A stretch of 64,000 nucleotides of DNA from Phormidium sp. FACHB-1136. Lineage in GTDB: Bacteria > Cyanobacteriota > Cyanobacteriia > Phormidesmidales > Phormidesmidaceae. The stretch is taken from positions 1 to 64,000 of the forward strand of contig NZ_JACJRS010000009.1 in NCBI RefSeq assembly GCF_014697375.1. Reading direction: 5' to 3'. Position 1 is the stretch's first letter. Every line of letters starts with the position of its first letter. The translations under genes and the position numbers were made by a program. Below the pieces are notes generated by a model. It saw only the letters and a list, made by a program, of their open reading frames with translations. It had not been told where the DNA came from and did no database searches. This document shows positions 17,836-27,481 of this stretch, one piece after another.

Positions 17836-18237
17836 ATGGTGCAGAAAATTCAAAAAACCGACGCAGAATGGCAGCAGCAGCTTACCCCTGAGCAGTATCA
17901 AGTAACCCGCAAGCATGGCACCGAACGCGCCTTTACTGGGGCTTACCACGACAATAAAGCCCCCGGCACCTACACCTGTGTCTGTTGTGGTACCGAGCTG
18001 TTTTCCTCGGAAACCAAGTACGACTCTGGCACGGGTTGGCCCAGCTTTTGGGCTCCGGTGAAGGAGGACAATGTGGCGACCAAACGGGATGTCAGCCTGT
18101 TTATGGTGCGTACCGAAGTCCTCTGTGCCGCCTGCGATGCCCATCTAGGCCACGTCTTCAACGATGGGCCAGCCCCCACCGGGCAGCGCTACTGCATGAA
18201 CTCCGCCGCCCTCCAGTTCCACCCCAAGGAAGGCTAG
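17836..18237 (+). CDS. msrB: Peptide methionine (R)-S-oxide reductase MsrB
   Basis: The 133-residue protein is a standard MsrB. Structural zinc cysteines are C48/C51 (CVCC) and C97/C100 (CAAC), the substrate region is SGTGWPSFW, and the catalytic Cys120 lies in RYCMNSAAL. It reduces methionine-R-sulfoxide in proteins, with thioredoxin as reductant. There is no signal peptide, so it is cytoplasmic. It is a single gene after a 330-nt spacer. Confidence 0.97.
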   Translation: MVQKIQKTDAEWQQQLTPEQYQVTRKHGTERAFTGAYHDNKAPGTYTCVCCGTELFSSETKYDSGTGWPSFWAPVKEDNVATKRDVSLFMVRTEVLCAACDAHLGHVFNDGPAPTGQRYCMNSAALQFHPKEG

Positions 18238-18295
18238 GCCAAGGGGCTCATACCAAATCCGAGTGGGGAAAACCCGATTCCTAACCCAACATACC

Positions 18296-18320
18296 GTAGG
18301 GGCGAGGTCTCCTCGCCCGC
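18296..18320. repeat. Dispersed palindrome GTAGGGGCGAGG..., copy 1
   Basis: GTAGGGGCGAGGTCTCCTCGCCC is a near-perfect palindrome (GGGCGAGG / CCTCGCCC). Further copies are at 25545-25569 (opposite orientation), 61750-61772 (degenerate) and 63847-63870, all in spacers. Confidence 0.85.
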
Positions 18321-18368
18321 TTATCTAGGGGGAAACAAGCCGGATCCCGTATCACTCAAAGGAAATCT

Positions 18369-19199
18369 GTGGATCTCTACTGCAATATCCGGGGTAACGG
18401 CGAGCCGATTCTGTGCCTCCATGGCCATCCGGGATCGGCTCGTACCATGGCCGTCTTTTCTGAACGGCTGTCGCGCCAGTACCAAACCCTGGCCCCGGAT
18501 CTGCGCGGCTATGGGGCTAGTCGGGTGCGTCAACCATTCCATCTAGAGGAAAGTCTGGGGGATTTAGTGGCTCTGCTGGATCGTCAGGGGATCAACCAAT
18601 GCTGGGTATTGGGCTGGTCATTGGGAGGCATTTTATCCCTGGAACTCGCTCTACGCCATCCTAAGCGAGTGCGGGGGCTGATCCTGATTGCCACCGCCGC
18701 CCGCCCAGTGGGCAACCATCCCCGTCCTTCCTGGCAAGAGGTGACGAATACGGGGCTGGCTTCGTTGATTAACCTCGTGATCCCCGGTCATCCTTGGGTG
18801 ATCCGCCACCTCGGCCAGAATTCCCTCTATCGCTACTTGCTGCAACAGCACACCCCAGCGGCCTACCATCGGCTGGCCAAGGAAGGCTTTTGGGCCTTTG
18901 TCAACACCTCCCGCCATGCCCACCAAGCGCTGAATCAGTCCATGGCTAAGGGCTACAACCGTTTGCCAGCGGTCAACCAAATCACCGTGCCCTGTCTAGT
19001 CCTATGCGGCGAACAGGATCGCCATATTACGGCCCAGGCCAGCCTGGAAACGGCCCGACACCTTCCCCTGTCCGAAAGCCGCTGCTACGCTAACACTGCC
19101 CACCTGCTGCCCTGGGAAATTCCTGATCTGCTCTTAAACGACATCGAGGCATGGCTATCAAACCACGCCTCGGCGATGACGGTAACCCCAGATCAATGA
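18369..19199 (+). CDS. Alpha/beta-fold hydrolase
   Basis: This 276-residue hydrolase has the oxyanion motif CLHGHPGS, nucleophile Ser84 in GWSLGG, an acid in CGEQDRHI (near 222) and a C-terminal His in NTAHLLPWE. It is of the epoxide-hydrolase/haloperoxidase-like single-domain type. There is no signal peptide. The substrate cannot be told from sequence. It stands alone between msrB and the DUF1816 gene. Confidence 0.88.
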   Translation: MDLYCNIRGNGEPILCLHGHPGSARTMAVFSERLSRQYQTLAPDLRGYGASRVRQPFHLEESLGDLVALLDRQGINQCWVLGWSLGGILSLELALRHPKRVRGLILIATAARPVGNHPRPSWQEVTNTGLASLINLVIPGHPWVIRHLGQNSLYRYLLQQHTPAAYHRLAKEGFWAFVNTSRHAHQALNQSMAKGYNRLPAVNQITVPCLVLCGEQDRHITAQASLETARHLPLSESRCYANTAHLLPWEIPDLLLNDIEAWLSNHASAMTVTPDQ

Positions 19200-19228
19200 G
19201 AGCCACCCGCACAACTTGTCCCTACTCT

Positions 19229-19522
19229 CTAGGGTTGGCCGCTAAACGCGGGCGAAGTAAAGCCCCCAAAGGGACTGTCCCACTCCTCGGTGATGGTGAG
19301 TTGAGCCGGATCGCTGCATCGCTGGATAGAGGTGCGGATGTTGGTAGCCCCCTCCTGCTCTAGGTCTTCGATGTATCCGCCCTTCAGGGACTCGGCCTCG
19401 TCTTCGCTGTCGAAGGGGCCAAAGTAGTAGGTACAGGTGGGCTGGTTGGTTTTAATTTCCAGCCACCAAGCCTTTCTAAACCCCAAAAAACCTTCTAAAA
19501 AACGCCCGAAAGAAGTTTTCAT
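19229..19522 (-). CDS. DUF1816-domain protein
   Basis: This 97-residue cyanobacterial protein has the DUF1816 core WWLEIKTNQPTCTYYFGPF followed by DSEDEAESLKGGYIEDL. The fold is thought to resemble the small phycobilisome-linker-type CpcD domains, but the role is unknown. It converges with the hydrolase gene. Confidence 0.85.
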   Translation of the reverse strand: MKTSFGRFLEGFLGFRKAWWLEIKTNQPTCTYYFGPFDSEDEAESLKGGYIEDLEQEGATNIRTSIQRCSDPAQLTITEEWDSPFGGFTSPAFSGQP

Positions 19523-19591
19523 AGTTTCTGCCTATCTAGTCTGCCTATCTAGCCTGCCGACCACGTTGCCGACTAAGCGACCGCCGATTCA

Positions 19592-21064
19592 TCATGCTTC
19601 AGAAGTCTCAGGGGATAGTGCTATCCCTTGTTTGTTTATACTGGGTTGCTTTTGATTTTGCAAAGAGGAAATTTGAATTTGCGCCGCCCATCGATGACGA
19701 TAGACCTCATAGAGCGCCATGCCTGTAGCCACGGATGCATTTAGGCTAGGAACCGCCCCCTGGAGGGGAATAGAAATTAGCACATCGCAGCTCTGCTGTA
19801 CGCTGAGGCTGAGGCCGTCGCCCTCAGATCCCACCACAATCACCGTGGGTCGATCAAAGGTGGTGCGGTGAACGGGCTGGCTGGCCTCGGAGGAGAGACC
19901 GTAGATCCAGAAGCCCCGTTCCTTGAGGGTATCGAGGGCGCGTTTGAGGTTCACTTCTCGCGCCACGGGCAGGTGCTCTAGGGCTCCAGCGGCTACCTTA
20001 GCCACGGTGGAGGTGACCCCCACGGCCCGACGCTGGGGGATCACCATACCCTGAGCACCCAACGCTTCGGCGGTACGAATAATGGCTCCAAGGTTATGGG
20101 GATCCGTGATCCCATCGGCAGCAACGATAACGGGCAGTTTGGTCTTGGCCAGGGCTGTTTCGATCAACTCATCCAAATCTTTGTAGTCGTAGGGGGCGGC
20201 TTGGGCCACGATCCCCTGGTGGTTAGCCCCTTCGGTAATTTGATTCAGGCGGCGGGTGTCTACTTCGTCGATCACCGCACCGCTGGCCTTGGCCTCGTCA
20301 ATCAGGGACAAAAAGCGGGGATCGTAGCGCAGTCGGCTATTCACCCACACCCGATTGAGGGGGCGCTGATTTTCTAGGGCGGCGGCGACGGCATGGCGTC
20401 CGTAGATCAAATCAGCGGGGCCATCGTCCTGGGCTGAATCCGCTTCCGGGGTGCTGGCGGCAGCGTAGCGATCCGTCTGGGGTGGGCGATCCCTGTCCCT
20501 GGGAAAACGCCCCTCACTTTTGCCACGATAGCCACCGTCAGATTTGCCACGATAGCCATCTTCACTTTTACCGCGATAACCACCGTCAGGCTTGCCCCGG
20601 TAACCGCCCTCCCGATCCCCGTTTTTGCCCCGATATCCACCGCCATCAGACTTGCCCCGATAGCCACTATCCCGATCCCCATCCTTACCGTGATAGCCAC
20701 CGCTGTCAGACTTGCCCCGGTAGCCACCGCTGTCAGACTTGCCCCGATAGCCACCGCTGTCAGATTTGCCCCGGTAGCCGCTATCCCGATCCCCATCCTT
20801 ACCACGATAGCCACCGCCGTCAGATTTGCCCCGGTAGCCACCGCCATCAGACTTGCCGCGATAGCCGCCGTCGCGGGGCTGGTCGCTATAGCCACCAGAT
20901 CGGCCCCCTCCGTTGGGGGTTCCCCCTGCTGATTTGAGGACGGGCTTTTGACTTCCTCCTGTGCCATCTCGGCGGGCGGGCTTGTCTCGGTGGGAGCTAC
21001 CGTCGTAGTGGGAGGAGGAACCCTTGGAGGGACGAGACTCGTGGGAAAAGTTGTCAGACGGCAT
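19592..21064 (-). CDS. rlmB: SpoU/TrmH-family RNA 2'-O-methyltransferase (RlmB-like) with repetitive N-terminal tail
   Basis: Start ATG 21064 ([11 protein letters not shown]) gives 490 residues. The C-terminal 250 residues are a SPOUT enzyme: substrate-binding domain ([14 protein letters not shown]), motif 1 [19 protein letters not shown], motif 2 [10 protein letters not shown] and motif 3 [15 protein letters not shown]. RlmB methylates the ribose of G2251 in 23S rRNA. The N-terminal 200 residues are low complexity and basic, with about 14 copies of YRGKSD-type repeats mixed with GGG and R/D blocks, resembling RGG-type RNA-binding tails. The repeat is also visible at DNA level (20510-20880). 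Confidence 0.93.
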   Translation of the reverse strand: MPSDNFSHESRPSKGSSSHYDGSSHRDKPARRDGTGGSQKPVLKSAGGTPNGGGRSGGYSDQPRDGGYRGKSDGGGYRGKSDGGGYRGKDGDRDSGYRGKSDSGGYRGKSDSGGYRGKSDSGGYHGKDGDRDSGYRGKSDGGGYRGKNGDREGGYRGKPDGGYRGKSEDGYRGKSDGGYRGKSEGRFPRDRDRPPQTDRYAAASTPEADSAQDDGPADLIYGRHAVAAALENQRPLNRVWVNSRLRYDPRFLSLIDEAKASGAVIDEVDTRRLNQITEGANHQGIVAQAAPYDYKDLDELIETALAKTKLPVIVAADGITDPHNLGAIIRTAEALGAQGMVIPQRRAVGVTSTVAKVAAGALEHLPVAREVNLKRALDTLKERGFWIYGLSSEASQPVHRTTFDRPTVIVVGSEGDGLSLSVQQSCDVLISIPLQGAVPSLNASVATGMALYEVYRHRWAAQIQISSLQNQKQPSINKQGIALSPETSEA

Positions 21065-21277
21065 GATAACACCGAGGTAAAAGACCAGCACCGGGGTCAA
21101 ACGGGCGGATGACTAGGCTAGCACGTCCCGCCAGGTGATGGGGGCTAGGACAAAGGACGGGTGCCGCTAGTCTTAGGGATGGATTTTGCCATTATGGTGG
21201 CAGCGACCAGTCCTCGGTGGATTATTCACAAAGACTATAGAAAACCTGACCAGTGGGTAGCCCAATTCGTGATGCAT

Positions 21278-21883
21278 CTAGTGGCCAATGTTGAGGTAAC
21301 CCAGGAGTTGGGCAAGGCGGTCAGGATCGGTGAGGTAAAGGTATCCGATCAGGGTTTCTAGGCCCGTGGCCTGTTGATAAATCGCTCCGTCTAGCCGCTT
21401 TGGCCCCCGCGAGGAGGCATTGCGCCCCCAGCGTAAGACATCCTGTTCGATGACTGTGAGGTGGGGGGCCAGTTGTTCGGCCCAGTGGGCTTGCTGCTCG
21501 GCCTTGACCTGATCCACCACGGCATTGTGGTAATCCTGGATGCGTTTTGGGGGCAGCAAAAACTGACTACGGACGTACAGTTCGTAGACGGCATCGCCCA
21601 TGTAGGCCAAGGCCACGGGTGACAACCCCCTCGCCTGGGCCGCAGGCAGTCGATTATCTGAATTCCCTGGCTTGGCCATGGAGTTGAGCACCATTGATTG
21701 CAGGGCGATGGGATCGGCCAGCAGGTCATCCGCCATGGCCAGAGTAGCTGTGGGGAGGCTGCTCGCTAGCACAACATTGCGAAAGCGAAAGAGCCAGTCT
21801 ACGCCGTTAGTGCCCCACAGACAGGTTTCTAGCCACTGCCCTAGGGATGAGGTATCGGGCGGTTCGACACTAGCCAAGGCCAA
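21278..21883 (-). CDS. mrnC: Mini-ribonuclease III
   Basis: The catalytic domain starts at LSPVALAYMGDAVYELYVR, where the Asp and Glu bind metal, and continues with RWGRNASSRGPKR and YQQATGLETLIGYLYL. It has an RNase III fold without the dsRBD and matures 23S rRNA ends. The frame gives 201 residues; usual family size is near 135, so Met69 (MAKPG, at 21679) is a plausible start and the first 68 residues may not be translated. Confidence 0.85.
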   Translation of the reverse strand: MALASVEPPDTSSLGQWLETCLWGTNGVDWLFRFRNVVLASSLPTATLAMADDLLADPIALQSMVLNSMAKPGNSDNRLPAAQARGLSPVALAYMGDAVYELYVRSQFLLPPKRIQDYHNAVVDQVKAEQQAHWAEQLAPHLTVIEQDVLRWGRNASSRGPKRLDGAIYQQATGLETLIGYLYLTDPDRLAQLLGYLNIGH

Positions 21884-21900
21884 GGCTCCAGAGGGTTGAT

Positions 21901-22278
21901 CTATTCACCAGCGGCGGCATCGAGGTTGGCAATGGCTTCTTCCACCGAGGGCTGAAGCGACAGAAACTTCTCTAGGCGCACCAGCTTCACGGTTTGGGTA
22001 ACGCGAGGGTTGGTCACCAACTGCACCGTCCCTCCTTCGCCCGTGGCTTTTTTCACCAGTTGCACGAGGGCTCCTAATCCAGAACTATCCACAAAGTCAA
22101 TAGCTCCGAGGTCGAGGATGATGTTGGCAGGGCCAGCTTCGACATATTTGGTCAACACCTTCCGAAACGCTGGTTCCGAGAAGGCGTCTAGCTGTCCAAT
22201 GAGGCGAAATAGTTGATAGGTTCCCCTGACATCGCGGGTGCCTCGTAAACTGACGGTCAGGGTTAGCGATTCAGCGAT
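21901..22278 (-). CDS. STAS-domain anti-sigma-factor antagonist with probable ATC start
   Basis: The STAS fold is clear: LTVSLRGTRDVRG, YQLFRLIGQLDAFSEPAF, then LDLGAIDFVDSSGLGALVQ with the phosphorylatable serine. The coding similarity runs well upstream of the first usable codon (GTG 22158). The reading frame back to ATC 22276-22278 has no ATG, GTG or TTG before that GTG, and a perfect AGGAGG lies 6 nt before the ATC. This gives 125 residues, the normal length, against 85 from the GTG. The protein would take part in a partner-switch that frees a sigma factor or PP2C-type partner. Confidence 0.78.
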   Translation of the reverse strand: MAESLTLTVSLRGTRDVRGTYQLFRLIGQLDAFSEPAFRKVLTKYVEAGPANIILDLGAIDFVDSSGLGALVQLVKKATGEGGTVQLVTNPRVTQTVKLVRLEKFLSLQPSVEEAIANLDAAAGE

Positions 22279-22438
22279 GGCAGACCTCCTAGGGTGCTCC
22301 GATTCGACAGTTAAATATAGGCCAGGATAGCTCGCTCTGCAAGGGGCGGATTCCCTCCCTCCAGGACAAATAGGGATAATGGGGATCCAACGAGCCTAGG
22401 CTGGGGGGCGGCGACGGAGCCATCATCCCCAGAGAGCC

Positions 22439-23599
22439 CTAGGCGGGTTGGCGCTGTTGGCGGTAGTCGCGCATGGTTTGCACAAACTTGGCAAAGAGGT
22501 AGTCGGCATCGTGGGGGCCAGGGCTGGCTTCGGGGTGGTATTGCACCGAGAAAATCGGCAGGGTTTTGTGGGCCAAACCCGCCACGGTTTGGTCGTTGAG
22601 GTTGAGGTGGGTAACGGCGATCTGATCCTCGGCAATGGAGGCAGCATCGATGGCAAAGCCATGGTTTTGGCTGGTGATCTCCACCTGACGATCTAACCCA
22701 CAGGGTTGATTCAGCCCCCGGTGGCCAAACTTGAGCTTGAAGGTGGAGGCTCCGAGGGACAGGCCCAGAATTTGGTGCCCCATGCAAATGCCGAAGGTGG
22801 GGAGTTGGTAGTTTAACAACGCCTGCACCAGTTCCGGGGCGTAGGTGACTGCCGCCGGATCGCCAGGGCCATTAGAGAGGAAAATGCCGTCGGGCTGGTA
22901 GCCCATGATCTGTTCGGGAGTGCTGGTGGCTGGGACGACCACCACGCGGCACCCATAGCTGGCCAGCCGTCGCAGAATGTTGCGCTTCACGCCAAAGTCT
23001 ACCGCCACCACGGTTAACGGGTCTTGGTCAGCGATGGATTCCCCTTTGCTATATTCCCAGGCGGTGGGGGTGCCCTCCGTCCATTCGTAGACTTCGTGGG
23101 TGGTCACCTGATCCACCAGGTTCAACCCCGCCATGGAGGGGGCATCCTGCAACTGCCGCAGCAGTTCCTCCGGGTCTAGGATTTCTGTGGAAATCGCTCC
23201 GTTCATCGCTCCGGTGGTGCGTAGGCGGCGGGTGAGGGCTCGGGTATCGATGCCGAAAATGCCGGGGATGTGGTGCCCCTTGAGGTAGTCCGGTAGCGAT
23301 TGGGTGGATCGCCAGTTGCTCGGAATCTCGCAGATATTGCGGGCGATGGCTCCTTTAATGTAAGGACGGGCGGATTCTTCGTCCTCCGGGTTCACCCCGG
23401 TATTGCCCAGTTCGGGGTAGGTGAAGGTGACGATCTGGCCGCAATAGCTCGGATCGGTCATCACTTCCTGATACCCTGTCATCCCCGTGTTGAAAACCAC
23501 CTCCCCCATCACCGTGCCGCTGGCCCCAAAAGACCAACCCCGAAACACGGAGCCATCGGCTAAAACTAAAAGAGCAGGGGGAGCGTCGAGGAGAACCAT
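22439..23599 (-). CDS. carA: Carbamoyl-phosphate synthase small subunit
   Basis: The 386-residue protein has the CarA N-terminal domain ([18 protein letters not shown]) and a class I glutamine amidotransferase domain with Cys272 (FGICMGHQ), His355 and Glu357 ([12 protein letters not shown]). It hydrolyses glutamine and feeds ammonia to CarB for pyrimidine and arginine synthesis. carB is not nearby. Full length, no anomalies. Confidence 0.97.
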   Translation of the reverse strand: MVLLDAPPALLVLADGSVFRGWSFGASGTVMGEVVFNTGMTGYQEVMTDPSYCGQIVTFTYPELGNTGVNPEDEESARPYIKGAIARNICEIPSNWRSTQSLPDYLKGHHIPGIFGIDTRALTRRLRTTGAMNGAISTEILDPEELLRQLQDAPSMAGLNLVDQVTTHEVYEWTEGTPTAWEYSKGESIADQDPLTVVAVDFGVKRNILRRLASYGCRVVVVPATSTPEQIMGYQPDGIFLSNGPGDPAAVTYAPELVQALLNYQLPTFGICMGHQILGLSLGASTFKLKFGHRGLNQPCGLDRQVEITSQNHGFAIDAASIAEDQIAVTHLNLNDQTVAGLAHKTLPIFSVQYHPEASPGPHDADYLFAKFVQTMRDYRQQRQPA

Positions 23600-23749
23600 G
23601 GCCGTCGGGTGAAGGATCGCAAAGCGCTACTATCCTAAGGCCAAACCATCGGTTTTAGATCATGGGCGATTGAGGGAGTCTTGACAGAAGGGGTAAACCC
23701 CAAACCTATCCAGGCCATGACCGGGGTAAAGATTGTTTGAGGTAATGCC

Positions 23750-24562
23750 ATGAAACGGCAGACAATAGTGAGTCTAGCCCTACTGGGAGGGCTATCTGGA
23801 TTGATGGGCTGTAGTGAAGCATTCAAAGGGTTGGCCGATCCACCCCGCAGCGCTCCATCCCCTGAGCCTACACCCAGCCCTGGTTTAGTTGAGATTGCCC
23901 CCCCAGAAGCAACTGCTGCGCCCCAAACCGATTACTTCCGTGAAGCGACCAACCGGGCTACCAGTGCGGTGGTGATTGGTCAGTCGGCCCAATCCCAGGC
24001 GGATTGGCAGTTGGCGGTGGGGCGCTGGCAGCAGGCGATAGCGTTGATGCAGCGGGTGCCTGCCGATAGCCCTAACTATGCCCAGGCCCAAACCAAGGTG
24101 AAGGAATATCAGCAAAGCCTTGTCGCCGCCCAGCAACGGGCCGAAGGTCAACCCGCGATGGCCGCTACCGACCCTACCCCGGCGGCCCCTAACGGATTAG
24201 TGGCCCAAATTCCCATTCAAGAGCGCCGGGGGGGAATTCCCGTGGTTGAAGTCACCTTTCAGGGGCCGCGAGGCCGTCACCGCTTTCCCATGATGTTTGA
24301 TACCGGGGCATCGGGGACATTGATTACCGCCGAAATGGCTGAACAGATTGGCGTAGTGGTGGTGGGCCGCACCCAGGCCAAAGTTGCCGACGGCAGCACG
24401 GTGGAACTCCCCATCGGCTATGTGGATGAGCTTGAGGTGGGGGGGCTACGCAAAACTGCCATGCTCGTGGCCATTGGCGGCAGTGTTGGCCTCCTCGGCC
24501 AAGATGTCTACGGCAAATTTGGTATCGCTGTGGGTTCTACGATGATCAACCTACACCAGTAA
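23750..24562 (+). CDS. Lipoprotein with retroviral-type aspartic protease domain
   Basis: The 270-residue product has a lipoprotein signal (SGLMGC, Cys21). A Pro-rich linker and a helical region of TPR-like character (about 65-125) precede the clan AA aspartic protease domain: MFDTGASGTLITAEMAEQIG, then VADGSTVELPIGYV and GLLGQDVYGKFGI. A single DTG motif means it must act as a dimer. The substrate is unknown; the location is the membrane face of the periplasm or thylakoid lumen. Confidence 0.85.
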   Translation: MKRQTIVSLALLGGLSGLMGCSEAFKGLADPPRSAPSPEPTPSPGLVEIAPPEATAAPQTDYFREATNRATSAVVIGQSAQSQADWQLAVGRWQQAIALMQRVPADSPNYAQAQTKVKEYQQSLVAAQQRAEGQPAMAATDPTPAAPNGLVAQIPIQERRGGIPVVEVTFQGPRGRHRFPMMFDTGASGTLITAEMAEQIGVVVVGRTQAKVADGSTVELPIGYVDELEVGGLRKTAMLVAIGGSVGLLGQDVYGKFGIAVGSTMINLHQ

Positions 24563-24608
24563 AGCGGGCTAGAATCAGGCTAAGCATTCTCCCAGGAGCA
24601 ACCGTCCC

Positions 24609-25412
24609 ATGTCTCCTCGGCCCCTCTCTCCCTCGCCTATCCCAATTCCCCACAATCCCTACATTGCCCCGGCCAACCTCTCGCTGCCGAAGGAACGCTG
24701 GCCGACAATGTATGATTTGCCCAGTGAAGACCCGGAGGAGCCTGGGTTGCCAGACGTTCGCGATAGCGCGTCGAAAGACGTATTTCACGATTTTCAGCCC
24801 CAGTTGCTCAGCGCCACCTTTCGGCTAGCGGACGTGGCGGCGGATCGTATTTTCACCGCCGCTGACCTGAATCTCTACTACGACATCACCCACCCAAATT
24901 GGTACAAACGCCCCGATTGGTTTGCCGTCGTTGGCGTATCCCGCTTCTATAACGACCGAGAACTACGGCTGAGCTACGTCACCTGGCAAGAGCAGGTCAA
25001 TCCCTACATTGTGGTGGAATTGCTCTCTCCCGGCACCGCTGACGAAGATCTGGGTCTAACCCAACCCACCTCTCCCAATGCCCCGCCGCCCAAATGGCAG
25101 GTTTACGAGCAGATCCTTCGTATTCCCTACTATGGGGTGTTCGACCGTTACACAGGAAACCTGCAAGCCTTTCGCCTCACGGATGACGGGTATCGGCCCA
25201 TTGAAATTGCCAATGATCGCTTTATGATTCCAGAATTAGGCATCGGCCTAGGGCTTTGGCGGGGTGAGTTCCAAGGGTTTGAGCGAGACTGGCTACGTTT
25301 TTTGGATGGGGCTGGACGGTGGATTTTGACCCCGATGGAAATGGCGCAACAACGGGCCGAACGGTTAGCGGAACTCCTGAGAAGCCAGGGAATTGATCCC
25401 GACCAGGTTTAG
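24609..25412 (+). CDS. Uma2-family (DUF820) protein with an in-frame 24-bp repeat insertion
   Basis: The 267-residue Uma2 variant has the PD-(D/E)XK core residues in YKRPDWFAVVGV and YIVVELLSPGT and the helix WQVYEQILRIPYYGVFDRYTG. The N-terminal motif that in relatives reads LPDEFHD is split here by eight residues (VRDSASKD), encoded by a 24-bp repeat-like insertion flanked by AGACGT. The C-terminal helix (MEMAQQRAERLAELLRSQG) is usual for the group. Function unsettled. Confidence 0.87.
   Translation: MSPRPLSPSPIPIPHNPYIAPANLSLPKERWPTMYDLPSEDPEEPGLPDVRDSASKDVFHDFQPQLLSATFRLADVAADRIFTAADLNLYYDITHPNWYKRPDWFAVVGVSRFYNDRELRLSYVTWQEQVNPYIVVELLSPGTADEDLGLTQPTSPNAPPPKWQVYEQILRIPYYGVFDRYTGNLQAFRLTDDGYRPIEIANDRFMIPELGIGLGLWRGEFQGFERDWLRFLDGAGRWILTPMEMAQQRAERLAELLRSQGIDPDQV
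24758..24781. repeat. 24-bp short dispersed repeat inserted in the Uma2-type gene
   Basis: The hexamer AGACGT occurs at 24752-24757 and 24776-24781, framing TCGCGATAGCGCGTCGAA. A 24-bp unit equals eight codons, so the frame is kept. Size and composition resemble the small dispersed repeats described in Nostoc and relatives. Confidence 0.55.
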
Positions 25413-25544
25413 GTTTAAGAGAGATTAGGAACTCAAAAGAACTCAAAAGCTTAGGAACTCAAAAGCTGCCGCTAAACCTCTGATTCGCCTTCACCAACTG
25501 ATACCCAATCCGGCTGGCTTGCCCCTGGTACCAGCGGGCGAGGA

Positions 25545-25569
25545 GCGGGCGAGGAGACCTCGCCCCTAC
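25545..25569. repeat. Dispersed palindrome GTAGGGGCGAGG..., copy 2 (inverted)
   Basis: GCGGGCGAGGAGACCTCGCCCCTAC is the reverse complement of the copy at 18296-18320. A partial second copy of its left half (GCGGGCGAGGA) sits just before it. It lies in the 260-nt spacer between two convergent genes; the rest of that spacer holds nothing I recognise. Confidence 0.85.
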
Positions 25570-25672
25570 AGGTTGTTTGGCATTACCCCGCCATCCTGGG
25601 TCACCGCAGGAACCTCACGATGCGCTGTTTCGTGCAGACCCAGCGCACCGGAGGCATCCTTGGGAAACCAGC

Positions 25673-26341
25673 CTACAGGTCTTCGGCTACGGAGTTGAGG
25701 CCGACAATGTCCTCATAGGCGGCGGCTAAAACACAGGTGGACAGGGGAATGGTGACCAGTGCACCAATGCCAATCAGCAAAAAGCCCGACAGCACCAAAA
25801 GACTCATCAAAATCCCCAGCCCCAGGAAAGAGAACCAGCGTTTGGAGATGAGTTTACGGCTAGTTTCCATGGCTGACCAAAAGTTCATGTTCTTGTCGAT
25901 GACAAGAAGCTGGGCAAACATGTATGAAACGGCTAAATAGATTCCAGGGATGATCAACACAACGAGTCCTATGGCAATCAGAATCGTTGAGACGAGGGAA
26001 GTCAGGAAGAGAGGCAAAAACTTCTTAAATCCGTTGAAGAAGTCGCTGAAGTTTTTAGGGCGACTCCGCGCAATTTGAAAGGAAACGAAGTAGAAACCAG
26101 CCCCCAGTGCCGGAGAAAGAATATTGAAAATCAAGTTGCCGCCGCCTGAGCCTTCGCCGATGGCTTTCATTCCTAGAGGGGATGGCAGTTGCGATAAAGC
26201 CCCCGCGATGATGCCTAGGACTAACGTAAAGAGAATGTAACCCCAGGCGAATTCCTTGAAGATGGCCCAGCCCCGACTGAAATAGGCACCAATATTCACC
26301 TCGTAGTCTCGATCCAGCAAATCTGAACTAAAACTGCTCAT
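25673..26341 (-). CDS. Multi-pass membrane protein of unknown function
   Basis: The 222-residue protein has about five hydrophobic helices, a soluble N-terminus and a glycine-rich loop (GEGSGGG). The pattern LVVLIIPGIYLAVSYMFAQL plus a following amphipathic helix resembles DUF975/GPDP-membrane-type domains, but I cannot name a family with confidence. It diverges from the glycosyltransferase gene. Confidence 0.7.
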   Translation of the reverse strand: MSSFSSDLLDRDYEVNIGAYFSRGWAIFKEFAWGYILFTLVLGIIAGALSQLPSPLGMKAIGEGSGGGNLIFNILSPALGAGFYFVSFQIARSRPKNFSDFFNGFKKFLPLFLTSLVSTILIAIGLVVLIIPGIYLAVSYMFAQLLVIDKNMNFWSAMETSRKLISKRWFSFLGLGILMSLLVLSGFLLIGIGALVTIPLSTCVLAAAYEDIVGLNSVAEDL

Positions 26342-26487
26342 GGCAATTCTCCCAATTTTGTGAAGAAAGTGACCTTAAGCCTATCGGGTCTTTCTTAAGG
26401 GATGTCAAAGTATTGGGAAAAGTTTATCTTGTGGCCTGGTAGCCTGTCCTAATCTCCGGGTACGCTAGGCGCAGGTCTCTTCCCTCC

Positions 26488-27435
26488 ATGGTTCTGGCGA
26501 TGACTCAACCCATGATTTCCGCTATCATCTGCACCCACAACCGCGCAGACTACCTGGGAGCGGCCATTGATAGTCTGTTGAGGCAAACCTACGGATCCTA
26601 TGAGGTCATTGTGGTAGACAATGCCTCCACCGATGGCACTAAGGGCGTGATCGATGAACGACTGCCTCACCCCAAACTCACCTACGTGTATGAAGGCACC
26701 CTGGGCCTTTCATCGGCTCGCAACCGGGGGGCGGCGGTGTCCCAGGGGGAAATTCTGGCCTACCTCGATGACGACGCTGAAGCTTCGCCCCAGTGGCTAG
26801 CGGCCTTAGCCAAGGTGTTTGTGGCCCATCCCCAGGTGGCCATTGCGGGGGGCTACGTCAGTCTGATTTGGCCTCCCGGTGAAACCGCTCCCCGCTGGTT
26901 GTCTCCGGCCCTAGCGGAATGTTTGGGTGCCTACGACCTCAGTGCCACGGTGCAGGCCATTACCCAAGCGGGACAAACCCCTAGAGGGCTAAACTATGCG
27001 GTCAGAAAAGATTTTCTGCAATCCGTGGGTGGCTTTGACCCCCAGCTCGGTCGGGTGGGTAAAAACCTGCTCTCCAACGAAGAACTGCATCTGACCCAGC
27101 AAGCCCTCCAGGCCGGGTTGGAGGTGCTCTACGTCCCCGATGCTAAGGTGGCTCACAATGTGTCTCCAGAACGCCTCCACCACCGTTGGTTTTTGCGTCG
27201 TAGTTGGTGGCAGGGCATCAGCGAATGCTACCGCGAACACCTCACAGACCAACTCAACGGGCAACGCCTACGGAATCGGTGCCTGAGTTTACTGCGGGGG
27301 CTAGGCAAATCCATTAAGTATTGGCGCGACCCCGCCCTCCGGTTTGATAATCTGGTCTACGCCTATGGCCAATTGGGCTATATTCTCAGCGGCCTGCGCT
27401 ATCTCCTAGCTTCACCCCCAAACAGCGCCCCCTAG
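26488..27435 (+). CDS. GT2-family glycosyltransferase
   Basis: The 315-residue GT-A fold enzyme starts ISAIICTHNRADYLGAAI. It has DNASTDGT for nucleotide binding, the metal site LDDDAEASPQW and an acceptor region LLSNEELHLTQQ with the general-base ED-like motif. It is a likely cell-surface or exopolysaccharide transferase. Start: ATG 26488 or the in-frame ATG at 26500. The next gene, 46 nt downstream, is another GT2 enzyme, so they may work on one polymer. Confidence 0.88.
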   Translation: MVLAMTQPMISAIICTHNRADYLGAAIDSLLRQTYGSYEVIVVDNASTDGTKGVIDERLPHPKLTYVYEGTLGLSSARNRGAAVSQGEILAYLDDDAEASPQWLAALAKVFVAHPQVAIAGGYVSLIWPPGETAPRWLSPALAECLGAYDLSATVQAITQAGQTPRGLNYAVRKDFLQSVGGFDPQLGRVGKNLLSNEELHLTQQALQAGLEVLYVPDAKVAHNVSPERLHHRWFLRRSWWQGISECYREHLTDQLNGQRLRNRCLSLLRGLGKSIKYWRDPALRFDNLVYAYGQLGYILSGLRYLLASPPNSAP

Positions 27436-27481
27436 GTTCCCATCCGCTAGCTCCGAATCTCTAGTTCCGAATCTCTAATCC

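Noticed and set aside
20407-21072. 221-codon alternative frame over the methyltransferase tail
   Set aside because: It is a shadow of the repetitive tail in another frame on the same strand; the SPOUT frame is the real one.
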